Origin: Candidatus Binatia bacterium
Lineage (GTDB): Bacteria > Desulfobacterota > Binatia > HRBIN30
Reading direction: 5' to 3'
NCBI GenBank assembly: GCA_026415395.1
Contig: JAOAHD010000017.1
Coordinates: forward strand, 1 to 64,000
DNA length: 64,000 nt
Part shown: positions 43,478 to 52,013 of the stretch, piece by piece
Layout: each line of letters opens with the position of its first letter
Position numbering within the stretch: the stretch's first letter is position 1
Translations under genes and position numbers: made by a program
The notes under the pieces: model-generated
What the model was told of the DNA's origin: nothing
The model's input: only the letters and a program-made list of their open reading frames with translations
Database searches by the model: none

Positions 43478-44558
43478 GCAGCGCCTCGCGATACACGTTC
43501 AACGTCTGCTCTGCGGTGAGGGACCAAGAGAAGCGCCGCGCGCGCTCCAGGCCTCGCTGACGCAACTCGAGCCGCAGTTCCGGATCGCGACACAGCCGCG
43601 AGAGCGCGTCTACTAGGCTGGGCACGTCGAGCCGAGACAAATAAAACGCAGCCGTACCAAGAACCTCTGGAATCGACGTATGCTCTGGAGCCACTACGGG
43701 GCAGCCGCAAGCCATTGCTTCTAAGAACGACAAACCGAAGCCCTCGTACCCAGACGGGCTGCAAAATGCGAGCGCGTTTCGGTAGAGGGCCGCGAGGCTC
43801 TGGTCCTCCACCTCGCCAACATACATGAGCCCGTGCGGGGGGCGGGCGAGAAACCAGGGCGAGTAACCGGGGCGGCAGCGGCCCGCCAACACGAGATACA
43901 AGCCAGGAACCCCTAAGTGCTGGTAGGCTTGCACGAGCAGTTCCACGTTCTTCCGCGGTTGTAAGGTGCCGGCGTAAAGGATGTACGGCGGCTTCACACC
44001 GTGCCGTTGTAAGATCGCGGCATCGGCGGCGTGCGGTCCGGGCTCGAACACCTCCCGAGCAGCGAGCGGGACTATGGTTACTCTGTCCGAAGGAACGCCC
44101 AGGGTGGTACAAAGGTCATCTCGAGCATGCGCGCTGTCAGTAATAATGCGCCGGGCCATGCGAACCGAGAGCGGAACGAGCACCCGTTGGTGCACTCGCT
44201 GCAGCCACGCAAACGACTTCGGTTGGTGAAACACAGCCAAGTCGTGCACCGTGACCACCTTGGGCAGTCGTAAGTGCAGAGGCAAGGTTCCTTTCGTTCC
44301 GTGGTACAGGTCGATGCGCTTGCTTCGCAACGCCGCAGCAGCCCGCTCCTCCCAGAACCCTTGCTCCCAGGGGTGGCGGAGCGGAATTTCGATCACGTCC
44401 TTGATCGCGCCATTCGCACTTTGCAGTCCTGCGGCGCGGTCGCACACGATGGTAAGTTCATGCTCGCCAGGAGTTCGCGCCAAAGCGTGAATCAGCTCGC
44501 TTGCGTAGCGCGCCGGCCCACCTTGCACGCTTAAGATCGCTCCTATGGCAATACGCAT
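43470..44558 (-). CDS. GT4 family glycosyltransferase
   Basis: This 362-residue GT-B enzyme starts MRIAIGAILSVQGGPARYAS. The acceptor domain contains HGTKGTLPL and VVTVHDLAVFHQPKSF. The donor domain has LYAGTLQPRKNVELLVQAYQ near residue 200, FCSPSGYEGFGLSFLEAMACG near 275 with the EX7E pair, and PVVAPEHTSIPEVLGTAAFY. It uses a nucleotide sugar with retention of configuration. ATG 44558 overlaps the upstream gene by 16 bases; the frame is open for 110 more codons but without GT features. Confidence 0.88.
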   Translation of the reverse strand: MRIAIGAILSVQGGPARYASELIHALARTPGEHELTIVCDRAAGLQSANGAIKDVIEIPLRHPWEQGFWEERAAAALRSKRIDLYHGTKGTLPLHLRLPKVVTVHDLAVFHQPKSFAWLQRVHQRVLVPLSVRMARRIITDSAHARDDLCTTLGVPSDRVTIVPLAAREVFEPGPHAADAAILQRHGVKPPYILYAGTLQPRKNVELLVQAYQHLGVPGLYLVLAGRCRPGYSPWFLARPPHGLMYVGEVEDQSLAALYRNALAFCSPSGYEGFGLSFLEAMACGCPVVAPEHTSIPEVLGTAAFYLSRLDVPSLVDALSRLCRDPELRLELRQRGLERARRFSWSLTAEQTLNVYREALHG

Positions 44559-45484
44559 GGATGGCCATCCAAGGGTGGATTGTGCAGAGCTCCAGCTCGC
44601 CCGGCCACTCCGAGCCGGACTCCCCGCAGCATTGCAGCGACTACTCGCCACTGCCCGCGCGCGGCGTAGAGGATCGTGCTGCTCACAAGCAGACAGGATA
44701 CCAAGGGAATCGCGATGACCCATTGCCACCATGGCACATGAGCGCGCACCAGCAGGAGAAGGTTGCGCGACTTCAGTGCGGCGCTCGTCGGGGTCAGGCC
44801 CCGCCCAAAACCGCGCCAGCCCTCGTGCTCTACCTCCGCGCGCGGGACCACGGCGATCTGGTAGCCGTGCTGTCGCGCTCTTAAGCACAGGTCAACTTCT
44901 TCATAGTAGGCGAAGAGATCCTCGCGGAAACCGCCCAGGCGTTCCCAACAGCTAACCGCGAGCAGCAAGCAACAACCGACGACTCCTTCCACGAGCCGGT
45001 AAGGCTCGCGCGTCGCGCGATACCGAATGAGAGCACGCGGCAGCGCCAAGAGTGACGCTCTCACGCGCTCCCCGACAGAGAGTACGCGCCGCGAGCTGCG
45101 GTCGATCACGACCGGTCCGACGATTCCCACATTAGGAATTTCCTCGGCCACCTCCAACAGAGTGCGGCACGTGTTGGGTTTGAGGATGGTATCCTGGGTG
45201 AGCAACAGCACCCACCGACAGCCACGAGCAAGGGCCCGCTCAATCCCTTGATTCGCTGCGGCGGCAAAGCCGCGATTCGTTTCGTTCCACACAAACTCCA
45301 CCCTGGGATCTGACCCAGCGCAGGTCAGCAGCGCTTGTCGGTCTCCGGCGCCGGAATTGTTGTCGACAACGATGACGAAGGGGTCGACTTGCTCTTGTCG
45401 GAGCGCAGACTGGAGGCTCCCCGCGGCAATTGGCCCACCGTTCCAAGTCACCAAGCAAACGGCGATCGATTGCTTTGCGCTCAT
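44543..45484 (-). CDS. GT2 family glycosyltransferase
   Basis: This 313-residue GT2 enzyme has IAVCLVTWNGGPIAAGSLQSAL at its start, VVDNNSGAGDRQALL, NRGFAAAANQGIERAL and LLLTQDTILKP near residue 100. In the last motif TQD replaces the usual NND, an atypical donor-site motif. LFAYYEEVDLCLRARQHGYQ near 195 replaces YHEDVDW. A C-terminal membrane helix (WVIAIPLVSCLLVSSTILYA) follows. Its ATG overlaps the upstream GT4 stop (ATGA). Confidence 0.86.
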   Translation of the reverse strand: MSAKQSIAVCLVTWNGGPIAAGSLQSALRQEQVDPFVIVVDNNSGAGDRQALLTCAGSDPRVEFVWNETNRGFAAAANQGIERALARGCRWVLLLTQDTILKPNTCRTLLEVAEEIPNVGIVGPVVIDRSSRRVLSVGERVRASLLALPRALIRYRATREPYRLVEGVVGCCLLLAVSCWERLGGFREDLFAYYEEVDLCLRARQHGYQIAVVPRAEVEHEGWRGFGRGLTPTSAALKSRNLLLLVRAHVPWWQWVIAIPLVSCLLVSSTILYAARGQWRVVAAMLRGVRLGVAGRAGALHNPPLDGHPCVLP

Positions 45485-46632
45485 TCAAGAGAGGCAACAA
45501 ATGTCGAAGCGAAGCGCTCCGCTTGTTTTGGAGCGGCAAACTGCTCCTGCATCCAGCGTGCGGCATTGGTTGCTATGCCAGTGAGCTTCTCGCGGTCACG
45601 ACGAAGGTCTAGGAGAGCGTTTGCTAATGCCTCCGGGTTATCGGGCGGCACGAGTATGATTGTCTCGTTGTGTTCGAAGACTTCCCGTACGGCCGGTGTA
45701 TCCGCTGTCACTACCGTCCGGCCAACCGCGCTGCACTGATACACTTTGTTCGGAATCACCATCGCCGCCTTCTCGTTAGCGGCAAAAATTCCCAGACACA
45801 CGTCATGGTCCGCAATCAGCTTCGGTATCTGCGCGTAATCGATCCAACCTCTCCGGGTCACATTTCCTGAGGGCAGCTCGGCAAGCTGCCGGGCGACCTC
45901 CGCGTCCAACCAGCCGCGACCGCAAAATGTGAAGCGGATGCCTGTCTCCCGGGCTAACAACCTTGCCGCAGAAATCATCACGCCAACTCCGTGTAGCGGC
46001 AACAACGACCCGTAGAACAAGACCCGGAGGGTCGCGTCACTTTTCCGCGGCGGGCTGGGTCGAAAAGTTTCCGTATCATAACCGAGGTGGAACACTCGCA
46101 CTTTCTGATCGCTGACGCCAAAGGTGCGCCGGAGATAGTCGGAATGGGTGTGCGTGTCGATGATGACGCGATCGGCCAAGTTCAAGCTTCGGCGGTCGAG
46201 CCAGCCCGCCAGTCGTACCGCTGACGGTGAGCTCGCGGACAACCCCCGATCGAGAACGGTTTCCGATACGGTGACCAGCGGCGCAAACACGAGCTTACGC
46301 TGGCGAGTCTGCCTCAACAGCGAGGCCAACAAGACGTCGAGTTGGCCACGGAATCCCGCCACGAGAATCTCGGCCGGACACCGCGCGAGCTGCCCCCATA
46401 GGCGCGCGGCGCTGGCGACGTAGCGAGCGGCGAACCACAGTAGATGGCGCGGGCGGGTGAAAGCGGGCGAGGTGAGCGGCGACTCTAAAAACGGCTGGTG
46501 GCAGCGTACGATACGGAAACCAGCATCGACAGCCGCTTTTTCTAGAATCCGGCTGACGGTGTATGAAGAAGGGTAGGTTCCGTAGAAGCACAGATTCGGC
46601 TTCGTTGCCCGGCAAGAGCCACTCTGACTCAA
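45481..46632 (-). CDS. GT4 family glycosyltransferase with TTG start
   Basis: This GT-B enzyme of about 383 residues has LCFYGTYPSSYTVSRILEKA near the N-terminus, YDTETFRPSPPRKSD and VLFYGSLLPLHGVGVMI near residue 225. FCGRGWLDAEVARQL and GIFAANEKAAMVIPNKVYQCSA near 305 follow. The TTG at 46632 is the only start that overlaps the upstream stop (TTGA) and has a G-rich ribosome site in front. It transfers a sugar onto the lipid-linked glycan; donor unknown. Confidence 0.82.
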   Translation of the reverse strand: MSQSGSCRATKPNLCFYGTYPSSYTVSRILEKAAVDAGFRIVRCHQPFLESPLTSPAFTRPRHLLWFAARYVASAARLWGQLARCPAEILVAGFRGQLDVLLASLLRQTRQRKLVFAPLVTVSETVLDRGLSASSPSAVRLAGWLDRRSLNLADRVIIDTHTHSDYLRRTFGVSDQKVRVFHLGYDTETFRPSPPRKSDATLRVLFYGSLLPLHGVGVMISAARLLARETGIRFTFCGRGWLDAEVARQLAELPSGNVTRRGWIDYAQIPKLIADHDVCLGIFAANEKAAMVIPNKVYQCSAVGRTVVTADTPAVREVFEHNETIILVPPDNPEALANALLDLRRDREKLTGIATNAARWMQEQFAAPKQAERFASTFVASLE

Positions 46633-47645
46633 GTCCGCCCCCCTTGTCGGCGGGCCGTGTCCACATGGGGCAATCCGACCTTCTCGACAGGTGGCAACTG
46701 CTCGCGCAACTCTAGGCAACGCAAGCGGAACAACACGTCCTCGATGAGATTCCGATTTCCAGCGATTAAGTCTGCCACTAGGCCAATTAAAAGAGTCTGG
46801 AAGCCGATGATGATCAACAGTACCGTCAACAACAGGGACTGGATGTGGCCACCGCCCGAGCCGGTCCAGTAGAAGTACAAAAACCGGATCCCTGGGATCA
46901 TCCCAGCGAAGATGAGGAGCCCGCCCAGATACGCAAACACCTTCAACGGCTCGTAGAGCGCATAAATCCGCACAATTGTGGCCGCGGACCTCTTCACGTA
47001 CTGCCAGAGAGAGTTGAAGAGCTTGGATTCCCGTGTTGGGTAACTCCGCACCGGCACGTGTGTTACCGGCAGGCGTTTCTTCCCTGCCTGGATGATGGTT
47101 TCGATCGTGTACGTGAAGTCCGAGATCACATTGAGTCGGAGGGCAGCTTCCCGACTAAAGGCTCGGAACCCACTGGTTGTGTCAGGGATCGCGGTTCCTG
47201 AGAGGGTGCGCACCACCCAACTTCCGTACCGTTGCAAAAGTCGCTTGCTCCGCGAGAAGTGGCGCACCGACGCCGGGTCGCGATCACCAACTACCATGTC
47301 CGCTTGCCCTTCCAGAATCGGGCGAATCAGGGCAGGAATGTCAGCGCCGTCGTACTGGTGGTCGCCATCGGTGTTAACGATGATATCAGCCCCGAGGCGT
47401 AAACAGGCATCCAAGCCGGCGCGGAACGCACGTGCCAAGCCGCGGTTATTGGGGAAGCGCAAAATGTAGTCTGCACCCTCTTGACGGGCGACCTCTGCCG
47501 TGCGGTCGCGCGAGCCGTCGTCGATGACCAGAACTTCCACCTCGTCGACTCCGGGTATAGAACGGGGCAAGGAACGCAGTGTGGCGGCGAGGTGTTGTTC
47601 TTCGTCGAGGCAAGGAATCTGAATAATCAGCTTGCGCGGTTTCAT
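46629..47645 (-). CDS. DPM1/ArnC-like glycosyltransferase with membrane helices
   Basis: This 338-residue GT2 enzyme has IIQIPCLDEEQHLAATLRSL, VLVIDDGSRDRTAEVA near residue 40 and NTDGDHQYDGADIPALI near 95 (the DxD motif). VGDRDPASVRHFSRSKRLLQR follows. Two C-terminal helices (FAYLGGLLIFAGMIPGIRFL and LLLTVLLIIIGFQTLLIGLV) resemble polyprenyl-phosphate sugar transferases. It may load a sugar onto polyprenyl phosphate for the GT-C proteins nearby. It is the first gene of the ten-kilobase minus-strand glycan operon and lacks a clear Shine-Dalgarno. Confidence 0.88.
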   Translation of the reverse strand: MKPRKLIIQIPCLDEEQHLAATLRSLPRSIPGVDEVEVLVIDDGSRDRTAEVARQEGADYILRFPNNRGLARAFRAGLDACLRLGADIIVNTDGDHQYDGADIPALIRPILEGQADMVVGDRDPASVRHFSRSKRLLQRYGSWVVRTLSGTAIPDTTSGFRAFSREAALRLNVISDFTYTIETIIQAGKKRLPVTHVPVRSYPTRESKLFNSLWQYVKRSAATIVRIYALYEPLKVFAYLGGLLIFAGMIPGIRFLYFYWTGSGGGHIQSLLLTVLLIIIGFQTLLIGLVADLIAGNRNLIEDVLFRLRCLELREQLPPVEKVGLPHVDTARRQGGRT

Positions 47646-47724
47646 GGTGTCAGTTCAAACAAGTTGTCACTAGCCGCAACACGAGTCAAACCTTCCACCC
47701 CAAGATCGAAACGACTGTAGGCCC

Positions 47725-49740
47725 ATGTTGATCGAGAGCGTCCTAGCGGCGGTTCGCGCAGGCTTGTGGGGCGCCTTGTGTCTCTACATCCCAGGCCGCG
47801 CTTGGTCGGCCTGGCTCTACGGCCACGTTCCGCTTTCCCGCACTGCCGCGTCGCCACTGTTCTTCGAAGTCACCGCCAGTGTCGTAGCAACAACTTGGGT
47901 CGGCTTTTTCCTGCTTGAAGCTGGCGCCTGGTCTCCCATCACCCTCGCCACGACCCTCAGCATGCTCTCGGTGCTCGGCTTTTGGTTATCGCGAGGCCAC
48001 AGCCGCCCGCGGTATTGCCGCGAGGATGCGCAGCTGATCGGGCTTGCAGCAATCTTGTGTTGCTGGCTCTTTCCTCCATTAGAGGCTCGCTTTTCCGCCG
48101 GAGACGCCACAGGGTATATCGCGGCGGGAATCCACGCCGCACGCGCGGGCGGTTTCGCGTTCAGTGACCCAACGATCGGCTTGATCGATATCGATTTAAG
48201 GCGAGCTCTCTTTCCGAGCGTCGCCGCCGATCGCGGCTCCCCTCCTTATCTTCGTTTGGAGGGTGGCTACGTTTTGCGCTCGCTTGATGGCGATGCGCTG
48301 CTGCCTGCATTTCACCATGGCATCGTTCCTTGGGTGGCTCTTGCAGCTTCGGTGTTGGAGATGGACCAGGTCGAATGGATCTTCGTCGTTTTTGGCGTGC
48401 TTGCCTTTGCGGCGATTTTCGCCACCGCTCGCTCGCTCGGAGCACCGCCACTCCTCTCCCTAGGTGCCGCTGCGTTAGCAGCGACCCAACCAGCTTTGTT
48501 TTTTTATGCCCGCTTTCCCATGCCGGAAATGCCCGCTGCATTCTTTCTGTGGGCTGGGGTGGCGATGGCCGGGTACAGTGCTGCAAGCGGACGCCTCACG
48601 GCGCTTGCCAGCCTAACTCTGGGATGTGCCGCCCTGTTACGGTTGGAGAACGCCTTCTTGGTTATTGTGGCTCTCGCCTTTTGCGCCGCCTTCGTTCCGG
48701 GCGTCAGCAACAAGCGAGCCCTACTGCTGCCCGCGTTTCTACTCAGCATTCAGGCACTCCTGCACGCTTACCTCTGGAGAACCCATTACTGGGGTAACCT
48801 CCTCAACCTTCTCCGTACCCACCAAATTGCGATCGCGGGCATTTTGGCCGGATGCGTGGCCATGCTCTTGGCCGCGAGGCGCAGCGACCGCTGGCGCAAC
48901 ACTTCGATGCCGCTTTGCGAAGCTCGCACGGTTTTTGCCGGGCTGGTCGTCCTGGCGCTGGTGAGCACTGGCTTTTTGCAGGCCTGGGTGCGTCACGGCA
49001 CTGAGTGGGATTTGCTACGAGCCGCTTCTGGTGGCTTCCTGGCGCCGTTCGGCCTCTTCAGTTTACTGCTGGCGGCAGTGCGGGCTCCATTACGGGTGCC
49101 GCAGGTTTTATTCGTCATCCTCACCCTTGAAGCTGCGGTGATTTTTTTTCTCGCGCCGAACGCGACCCCAGTCAGCTTCTGGGTTGTACGGAGGGCGGTT
49201 CCGCTCCTGCTGCCTGGGCTTTGTCTCGCGCTAGTCGCCGCGGTCGTTTCCTGCACCTCCCGAATGCAACGCAGCCGCCAGTTGCTGCTCACAGGCGCGA
49301 TTATGGTGACCGCTCTATGGACGCAATACGGAGCGCTGAGTTTGTTGCTCAGGCAGCATTATTTCGCTGGCGGTCGCCTCCACTTTAAAATGTTGGAAGG
49401 GTCGCTGATGCCGCACTCCATCCTCATCATGAGTGGTAGGCTCGCACCATTGAGCTTTGCTCCTCTCCTTTGGGCCACAACGCAAAGCCCGGTTTACTAT
49501 GTCGGCAACCCGCAGAATTGGCTGTTTTCCGACCTCGTACGCACGCTTGCTGCGGCTGGAAGACCAATTTACCTCGTACAGCCGTCGCATCTGCCCGTCC
49601 ATTCACCATCTGGCAAAAGCGGGCACTGGCTGCCGCAGCTTCGCTATGCCTTTTCTACCACGAGCCCTTTCCACCAGGCTCGTCCGGAAGACGGAGCTTG
49701 GCAAGACGTCGATCTCAGCGTCTATCGTTGGTCCCCTTAA
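47725..49740 (+). CDS. Polytopic GT-C-like membrane protein
   Basis: This 671-residue protein has a dozen or so helices. A first periplasmic loop with ARFSAGDATGYIAAGIHAARAG near residue 115 resembles the acidic loop of GT39/ArnT-type transferases that use polyprenyl-phosphate sugars. FYARFPMPEMPAAFFLWAG lies near 260. No DxD cytoplasmic domain is present. It is likely a lipid-linked sugar transferase working outside the inner membrane; the family is an inference. It is divergent from the glycan operon by an 80-base gap. Confidence 0.65.
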   Translation: MLIESVLAAVRAGLWGALCLYIPGRAWSAWLYGHVPLSRTAASPLFFEVTASVVATTWVGFFLLEAGAWSPITLATTLSMLSVLGFWLSRGHSRPRYCREDAQLIGLAAILCCWLFPPLEARFSAGDATGYIAAGIHAARAGGFAFSDPTIGLIDIDLRRALFPSVAADRGSPPYLRLEGGYVLRSLDGDALLPAFHHGIVPWVALAASVLEMDQVEWIFVVFGVLAFAAIFATARSLGAPPLLSLGAAALAATQPALFFYARFPMPEMPAAFFLWAGVAMAGYSAASGRLTALASLTLGCAALLRLENAFLVIVALAFCAAFVPGVSNKRALLLPAFLLSIQALLHAYLWRTHYWGNLLNLLRTHQIAIAGILAGCVAMLLAARRSDRWRNTSMPLCEARTVFAGLVVLALVSTGFLQAWVRHGTEWDLLRAASGGFLAPFGLFSLLLAAVRAPLRVPQVLFVILTLEAAVIFFLAPNATPVSFWVVRRAVPLLLPGLCLALVAAVVSCTSRMQRSRQLLLTGAIMVTALWTQYGALSLLLRQHYFAGGRLHFKMLEGSLMPHSILIMSGRLAPLSFAPLLWATTQSPVYYVGNPQNWLFSDLVRTLAAAGRPIYLVQPSHLPVHSPSGKSGHWLPQLRYAFSTTSPFHQARPEDGAWQDVDLSVYRWSP

Positions 49741-49903
49741 AGGGGTCAAAATCCAGCCCCTAGTATCTTCGACCTTTCCGCTCTGGCCGGATGGAAACCG
49801 GTTCCATCCTGAGGGGCTAAGCAAGAATCCAAGAAAGAAAAAGGGCGCCCAGGTAAAACCTGGGCGCCCAAAAGTAGCGGCATCTTTTTTCGCGACCGCG
49901 GGT
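49741..49903. other. Convergent intergenic region with two hairpins
   Basis: GGATGGAA (49789-49796) and TTCCATCC (49802-49809) form an 8-bp stem-loop. It is flanked by AGCCCC and AGGGGCT, which can extend the structure. It is probably the 3' end of the GT-C-like gene on the plus strand. The terminator for the minus-strand operon follows at 49831-49869. Confidence 0.4.
49831..49869 (-). terminator. Intrinsic terminator of the tandem secreted-protein operon
   Basis: On the minus strand ACCTGGGCGCCC-like arms form a perfect 12-bp stem (GGGCGCCCAGGT/ACCTGGGCGCCC) with a 3-base loop. It is followed directly by TTTTTCTTTCTT. It begins 34 bases after the last paralogue's stop. This is a textbook rho-independent terminator. 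Confidence 0.85.
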
Positions 49904-50545
49904 CTAGTTTAGGATGCCCGGACGCGCGACAACGTTACCATCATCGCAGTTCACCACCTCGGCACTCAAGATTTCCACGTTTTGCCGGGCCAGACCAGGC
50001 GGCTGCGAATTTTGCGTCAAGCACTGATCAAGTAGAATCGTCCCCAAAACCACACCTCGTGGATTGGCAATAAAGCAGTTGCTGGGACCAATCGGGCAGT
50101 CCACAGTCGTATCCTGGAAAGTGACCAACTTATTGCTTCCCGACGGATTCTTCGTCGTTACTCCGGAGCGGGTGGTGCGCAACGTGAGGCGTACTTTCAC
50201 GCGTTGGCCGTTCTGCATGCCGAAGGCCAACAACTTCACTTTCCCCTGCCCGCCCGTTGCAGGGAAACGGCGCACATCAAGCCGACCAAACGTCATCGAT
50301 GCTCCAACCGGGTTCGTGCCGCCAGGCGGTGGCAGCGGATCGGAGTGAGTTGCAAAACATCCCGTGGCAGGCAGGTTCGAAGGAGACACTACTGTCAACC
50401 CGCTTGGCGTACACGAGTCAAACGCACGGGCAAGCCAGGTCGAGTAACGAATGGCCCTCGTCGGAAAACCGCTCACCTGCGCCGACACTGGCCCAGCCGT
50501 CGCCACCGTCACACCGATTAACGTCGTTAGCCAAAGCTTCTTCAT
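49904..50545 (-). CDS. Secreted protein of a tandem paralogous family, member 3
   Basis: This 213-residue protein has a signal peptide (MKKLWLTTLIGVTVATAGPV, cleavage near VSAQ). The mature part shares its block order with the two upstream neighbours: FDSCTPSGLTVVSP, GCFATHSD, VKVRLTLRTTRSGVTTKNPS, VTFQDTTVDCP, LDQCL and a terminal ARPGILN. Four cysteines are common to all three; this one has two additional ones (SNCF, NCDD). An Ala-to-Asn tail replaces VLR at the end. No domain is recognised. GAGGGAGGG precedes the ATG. A terminator lies 34 bases downstream. Confidence 0.7.
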   Translation of the reverse strand: MKKLWLTTLIGVTVATAGPVSAQVSGFPTRAIRYSTWLARAFDSCTPSGLTVVSPSNLPATGCFATHSDPLPPPGGTNPVGASMTFGRLDVRRFPATGGQGKVKLLAFGMQNGQRVKVRLTLRTTRSGVTTKNPSGSNKLVTFQDTTVDCPIGPSNCFIANPRGVVLGTILLDQCLTQNSQPPGLARQNVEILSAEVVNCDDGNVVARPGILN

Positions 50546-50583
50546 TGTTCCCTCCCTCTCGTTCTCGCTTTCACTTCGCCATG

Positions 50584-51249
50584 TTACCGCAGCACGCCTG
50601 CCCGAGCCAGTTCTTTGCCCGTGGCCACATTCACCAAACTCGCATCCAACACTTCAATGTTATTGGTACCCGTTCCTCCGCCCAGGTTCGAATTGGGCGC
50701 AAGGCAAGCGTTCAGGTCCGTCGCGCCAAGGATCGAGCCGTTCGGACGCACAACAAACGCATTCGGTGCGGGGGGGCAATCCACGGTGACGTCAGCAAAA
50801 GTGACCGTGGCACCCGACTTTGTCGGATTCTTCGTGCTCACCCCCTGCCGTGTAACCCGGAGATTGAGCCGCACCCTGACACTCTCACCAAAGGTGAGGC
50901 CCCGGGCATAAAGGCGAATTTTTCCGGACTTCGCCACCCGCAAGCGGGCAAAGTTATAGGGCAACACACTATCGGTCACCGAGTTTGCGGCTAAACAACC
51001 AGTATTCGGGACGTTTGTCGGTGAGACCACCGTGAGACCTGACGGCGTACACGCATCATATGCGCGCACCATCCAGGTGTCATAAGACGGAGCCTTTTTC
51101 GGATAACTTGGCAAGGTTTGCCCGAGGGCAGAAGAACTCAGCCCCGCGACGAAGCTCAACACAGCCAACGACACAAGCACTCGCATGCCGAACCTCGTTT
51201 CAACCGACCGGATCATCATTGCTGCCTCACGTGCCTTCGTCTGCCTCAT
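50584..51249 (-). CDS. Secreted protein of a tandem paralogous family, member 2
   Basis: This protein is up to 221 residues. A signal peptide near residues 22-44 (MRVLVSLAVLSFVAGLSSSA) suggests translation may begin at an internal ATG (51219, with GTGAGG in front) although ATG 51249 overlaps the previous stop (ATGA). Shared blocks are YDACTPSGLTVVSP, GCLAANSV, VRVRLNLRVTRQGVSTKNPT, VTFADVTVDCP, LNACLAPNSNL, NIEVLDASLVNV and the terminal ARAGVLR. Predominantly beta-strand-like alternation is visible. The four conserved cysteines could make two disulfides. Function unknown. Confidence 0.7.
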   Translation of the reverse strand: MRQTKAREAAMMIRSVETRFGMRVLVSLAVLSFVAGLSSSALGQTLPSYPKKAPSYDTWMVRAYDACTPSGLTVVSPTNVPNTGCLAANSVTDSVLPYNFARLRVAKSGKIRLYARGLTFGESVRVRLNLRVTRQGVSTKNPTKSGATVTFADVTVDCPPAPNAFVVRPNGSILGATDLNACLAPNSNLGGGTGTNNIEVLDASLVNVATGKELARAGVLR

Positions 51250-51845
51250 CGGAGCACCCCCGGTCGTGCGAAAACCTTGTTGCCGTTGTCCACGTTAACC
51301 AACGCAACCTCTTCAATCTCGATATTCCCCGTGGCCAAGCCAGGATAAGGAGCCAGACAATCCGCCAAATCAATCGAGGCGCCCAGCGCGCCAGTGGGGT
51401 AAACGATCACGAAACCAAACGGCGGAGGCCCACAGGTGACGACCTGGTCCGCAAAGGTTACGCGCGCGTTAGTCTTCGAGGGATTTTTTGTATTGACTCC
51501 GAGCTTTGTCACTCGCAGCGTCAACTGGACCTTGACGCGCCCGCCTGGAGTCATGCCCCGGCCGAAGACCTTAATTTTGCCGCTTCCCTTCAGAATCCGC
51601 ACCTTGCCAAAGTCCATCTTCATCTGGTCGTCGACAACCGAGGCCGTGGTTAGGCAACCCTGCGCAGGGAGACCAGGACTCACCACTGTGAGGCCACCAG
51701 GCGTGCAGGGGTCAAACGCACGGACCAACCAAGCTGAGAACGACCGAGCTACCAACGGGAACTGAGCTTGCGCCCAGGCACTCCCTCCGCCGAGCAACAA
51801 GCCCACAAAGGCTCCCGCTACGGCCATTCGCCAATGCACTTTCAT
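51246..51845 (-). CDS. Secreted protein of a tandem paralogous family, member 1
   Basis: This 199-residue protein has a signal peptide (VAGAFVGLLLGGGSAWAQA). The mature domain contains FSAWLVRAFDPCTPGGLTVV, GCLTTAS, VKVQLTLRVTKLGVNTKNPS, VTFADQVVTCG, LADCLAPYPGL, NIEIEEVALVNVDNG and the terminal ARPGVLR. GGAGGGAGCGC lies just before the ATG. It is the promoter-proximal gene of the three; its stop overlaps the start of the next (ATGA). The block order is the same throughout, so the trio arose by duplication. No known family is recognised. Confidence 0.7.
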   Translation of the reverse strand: MKVHWRMAVAGAFVGLLLGGGSAWAQAQFPLVARSFSAWLVRAFDPCTPGGLTVVSPGLPAQGCLTTASVVDDQMKMDFGKVRILKGSGKIKVFGRGMTPGGRVKVQLTLRVTKLGVNTKNPSKTNARVTFADQVVTCGPPPFGFVIVYPTGALGASIDLADCLAPYPGLATGNIEIEEVALVNVDNGNKVFARPGVLR

Positions 51846-51907
51846 GCGCTCCCTCCTGTTTAAGGTCCTCTCCCCGAAACGCTAGTTCAACAAGCTACTC
51901 GGGACGC

Positions 51908-51936
51908 ATACTCCAACAGTTGTTACGCTTTGTCAA
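51908..51936 (-). promoter_or_regulatory. Sigma-70-like promoter of the tandem secreted operon
   Basis: On the minus strand a perfect TTGACA (51931-51936) is separated by 17 bases from GAGTAT (51908-51913). It lies about 60 bases upstream of the first paralogue's ATG. The -35 is ideal and the -10 is weak. No other promoter candidate was noted in this short divergent gap. Confidence 0.5.
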
Positions 51937-52013
51937 GAGCAAACCTCTTCGGCACTCGAGGGCCAAAACGCCCAGGGTTGATCCGCCACAGTTCGCGGGG
52001 CAAAGAGCTCGCT

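Noticed and set aside
51930-52013. TTG at 51930 as start of the GT87-like gene
   Set aside because: It would place the coding start inside the divergent promoter and add a non-hydrophobic leader; the GTG at 52014 gives the expected N-terminus.
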